33,216 nucleotides of DNA, taken from contig DATHDP010000077.1 in NCBI GenBank assembly GCA_035318985.1, positions 1-33,216 of the forward strand, written 5' to 3'. A model generated the notes under the pieces. That model had not been told where the DNA came from. It saw nothing but the letters and a program-made list of their open reading frames with translations, and ran no database searches. Of the stretch, positions 32,509 through 33,216 are shown in pieces. The position numbers and the translations under genes are program-made. The stretch comes from VBAS01 sp035318985 (GTDB taxonomy: Bacteria; Bacteroidota; Bacteroidia; Chitinophagales; Chitinophagaceae). Position 1 is the stretch's first letter. Each line of letters opens with the position of its first letter.

Positions 32509-33216
32509 ATGAATAAGCTAACTTTTATTTTTTTGGTTATTCTCCCCTCCTTAATAAATGCGCAAACAGCAAAAATCAAAATTGATATTGACAGAACGAT
32601 CGGCGAGATCGATCCAAAGATCTATGGTGTATTCATGGAACCGATCCATTTTAACGGAAGAAGATTGGGTTTGCCAGATTCGGTAGAATTCAATACGCTT
32701 TATGGAAACCTATACGATCCATCTTCACCGCTTGCAGATGAGAACGGATTTAGGAAAGATTATATTGATGCGATGAAAGAATTAAAAGTAACAAACATGC
32801 GGTGGCCCGGTGGAAATTTTTTAATGGGCTATAATTGGCAGGATGGCATTGGCCCAAAAGAACAACGTCCTGTTCGAATTAACCTGGCATGGGGCGGCGT
32901 GGACAATAATCATGTAGGTACTGATGAATGGATGAAATTAAATAAATCAATGGGCAGTGAAAATATTGTATGCGTTAATCTTGGTCTCGCCACAATCATG
33001 GATGCAGCTTACTGGGTTGAATATTGCAATTATAAAGGAGGAACATATTATTCTGAACTGCGAGCCAAAAATGGCCATAAAGAACCTTACAATGTTCGGA
33101 TATGGGATCTTGGTAATGAAGTGGACGGCATGCCCTGGGAACTGGGTCATAAAAATGCTGAAGATTATATAGAGATAGCAAGAGAAGCTGCGAAAGCGAT
33201 GAAAGCGGTTGACAAT
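32509..33216 (+). CDS. GH51 alpha-L-arabinofuranosidase 2, 3' end beyond window
   Basis: 236 N-terminal residues are visible; GH51 enzymes are over 500 aa, so more than half lies outside. The start at 32509 gives a clean signal peptide ending INAQ (19); an in-frame ATG at 32500 is also possible. GH51 markers: IGEIDPKIYGVFMEPIHFNG, NMRWPGGNFLMGYNWQDGIG and acid/base Glu204 in IWDLGNEVDG. It differs from the GH51 at 17397 by FMEPIH in place of HFAEHLGH and by an insert of about 25 residues (LGLPDSVEFNTLYGNLYD region), suggesting another subfamily. The nucleophile region is not in the window. It follows GH43 by 42 bp. Confidence 0.9.
   Translation, partial: MNKLTFIFLVILPSLINAQTAKIKIDIDRTIGEIDPKIYGVFMEPIHFNGRRLGLPDSVEFNTLYGNLYDPSSPLADENGFRKDYIDAMKELKVTNMRWPGGNFLMGYNWQDGIGPKEQRPVRINLAWGGVDNNHVGTDEWMKLNKSMGSENIVCVNLGLATIMDAAYWVEYCNYKGGTYYSELRAKNGHKEPYNVRIWDLGNEVDGMPWELGHKNAEDYIEIAREAAKAMKAVDN

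Overview
The window looks like one large xylan-utilisation locus (a polysaccharide utilisation locus, PUL) from an AT-rich member of the Bacteroidota. The family Chitinophagaceae is my best guess, not proven. The phylum is indicated by a SusC/SusD pair, many signal peptides ending in AQ or a lipobox Cys, PUL-type gene packing, and the lack of clear Shine-Dalgarno sequences. I saw no tRNA, rRNA, CRISPR array, insertion sequence or phage gene.

Left arm (1-8056, minus strand): susC, susD, a GH10 endo-xylanase lipoprotein whose catalytic domain is split by a carbohydrate-binding module, and xylose isomerase, whose 3' end lies outside the window. This is binding and import of xylan fragments, cutting of the backbone, and cytoplasmic isomerisation of xylose. 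A perfect 12-bp hairpin between susD and xyn10 may be an attenuator.

Centre (8057-10552): a 356-bp divergent regulatory region, then two tandem paralogous LacI-family regulators. A near-identical 16-bp palindromic operator, TTGCAACCGATTGCAA (first base A in the second copy), lies just upstream of each regulator gene.

Right arm (10555-33216, plus strand): GH67 alpha-glucuronidase, an SDR dehydrogenase, a GH43 lipoprotein, a GH3 beta-xylosidase with a PA14 insert, and a GH51 arabinofuranosidase. Next comes a block of six consecutive exported proteins without an obvious xylanolytic role: DUF6807, a Tat-exported Gfo/Idh/MocA oxidoreductase, a lipoprotein Gfo/Idh/MocA oxidoreductase, a CE1-like esterase, a bicupin and a lectin-like/beta-propeller protein. 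The arm ends with an SGNH acetylesterase carrying an inserted beta-sandwich, GH95, a second GH43 with a C-terminal beta-sandwich, and a second, divergent GH51 cut by the window edge. The enzyme set fits a heavily substituted glucuronoarabinoxylan bearing MeGlcA/GlcA, arabinose, acetyl groups and possibly L-galactose.

The longer gaps in the right arm carry non-coding repeats: a 22-bp perfect palindrome with a second hairpin (13474-13546), three copies of a ~50-bp dispersed repeat (14691, 19951, and inverted at 21550), and a 74-bp imperfect inverted repeat (21601-21674). The least explained biology is the six-gene exported redox/cupin/propeller block at 18938-26448.
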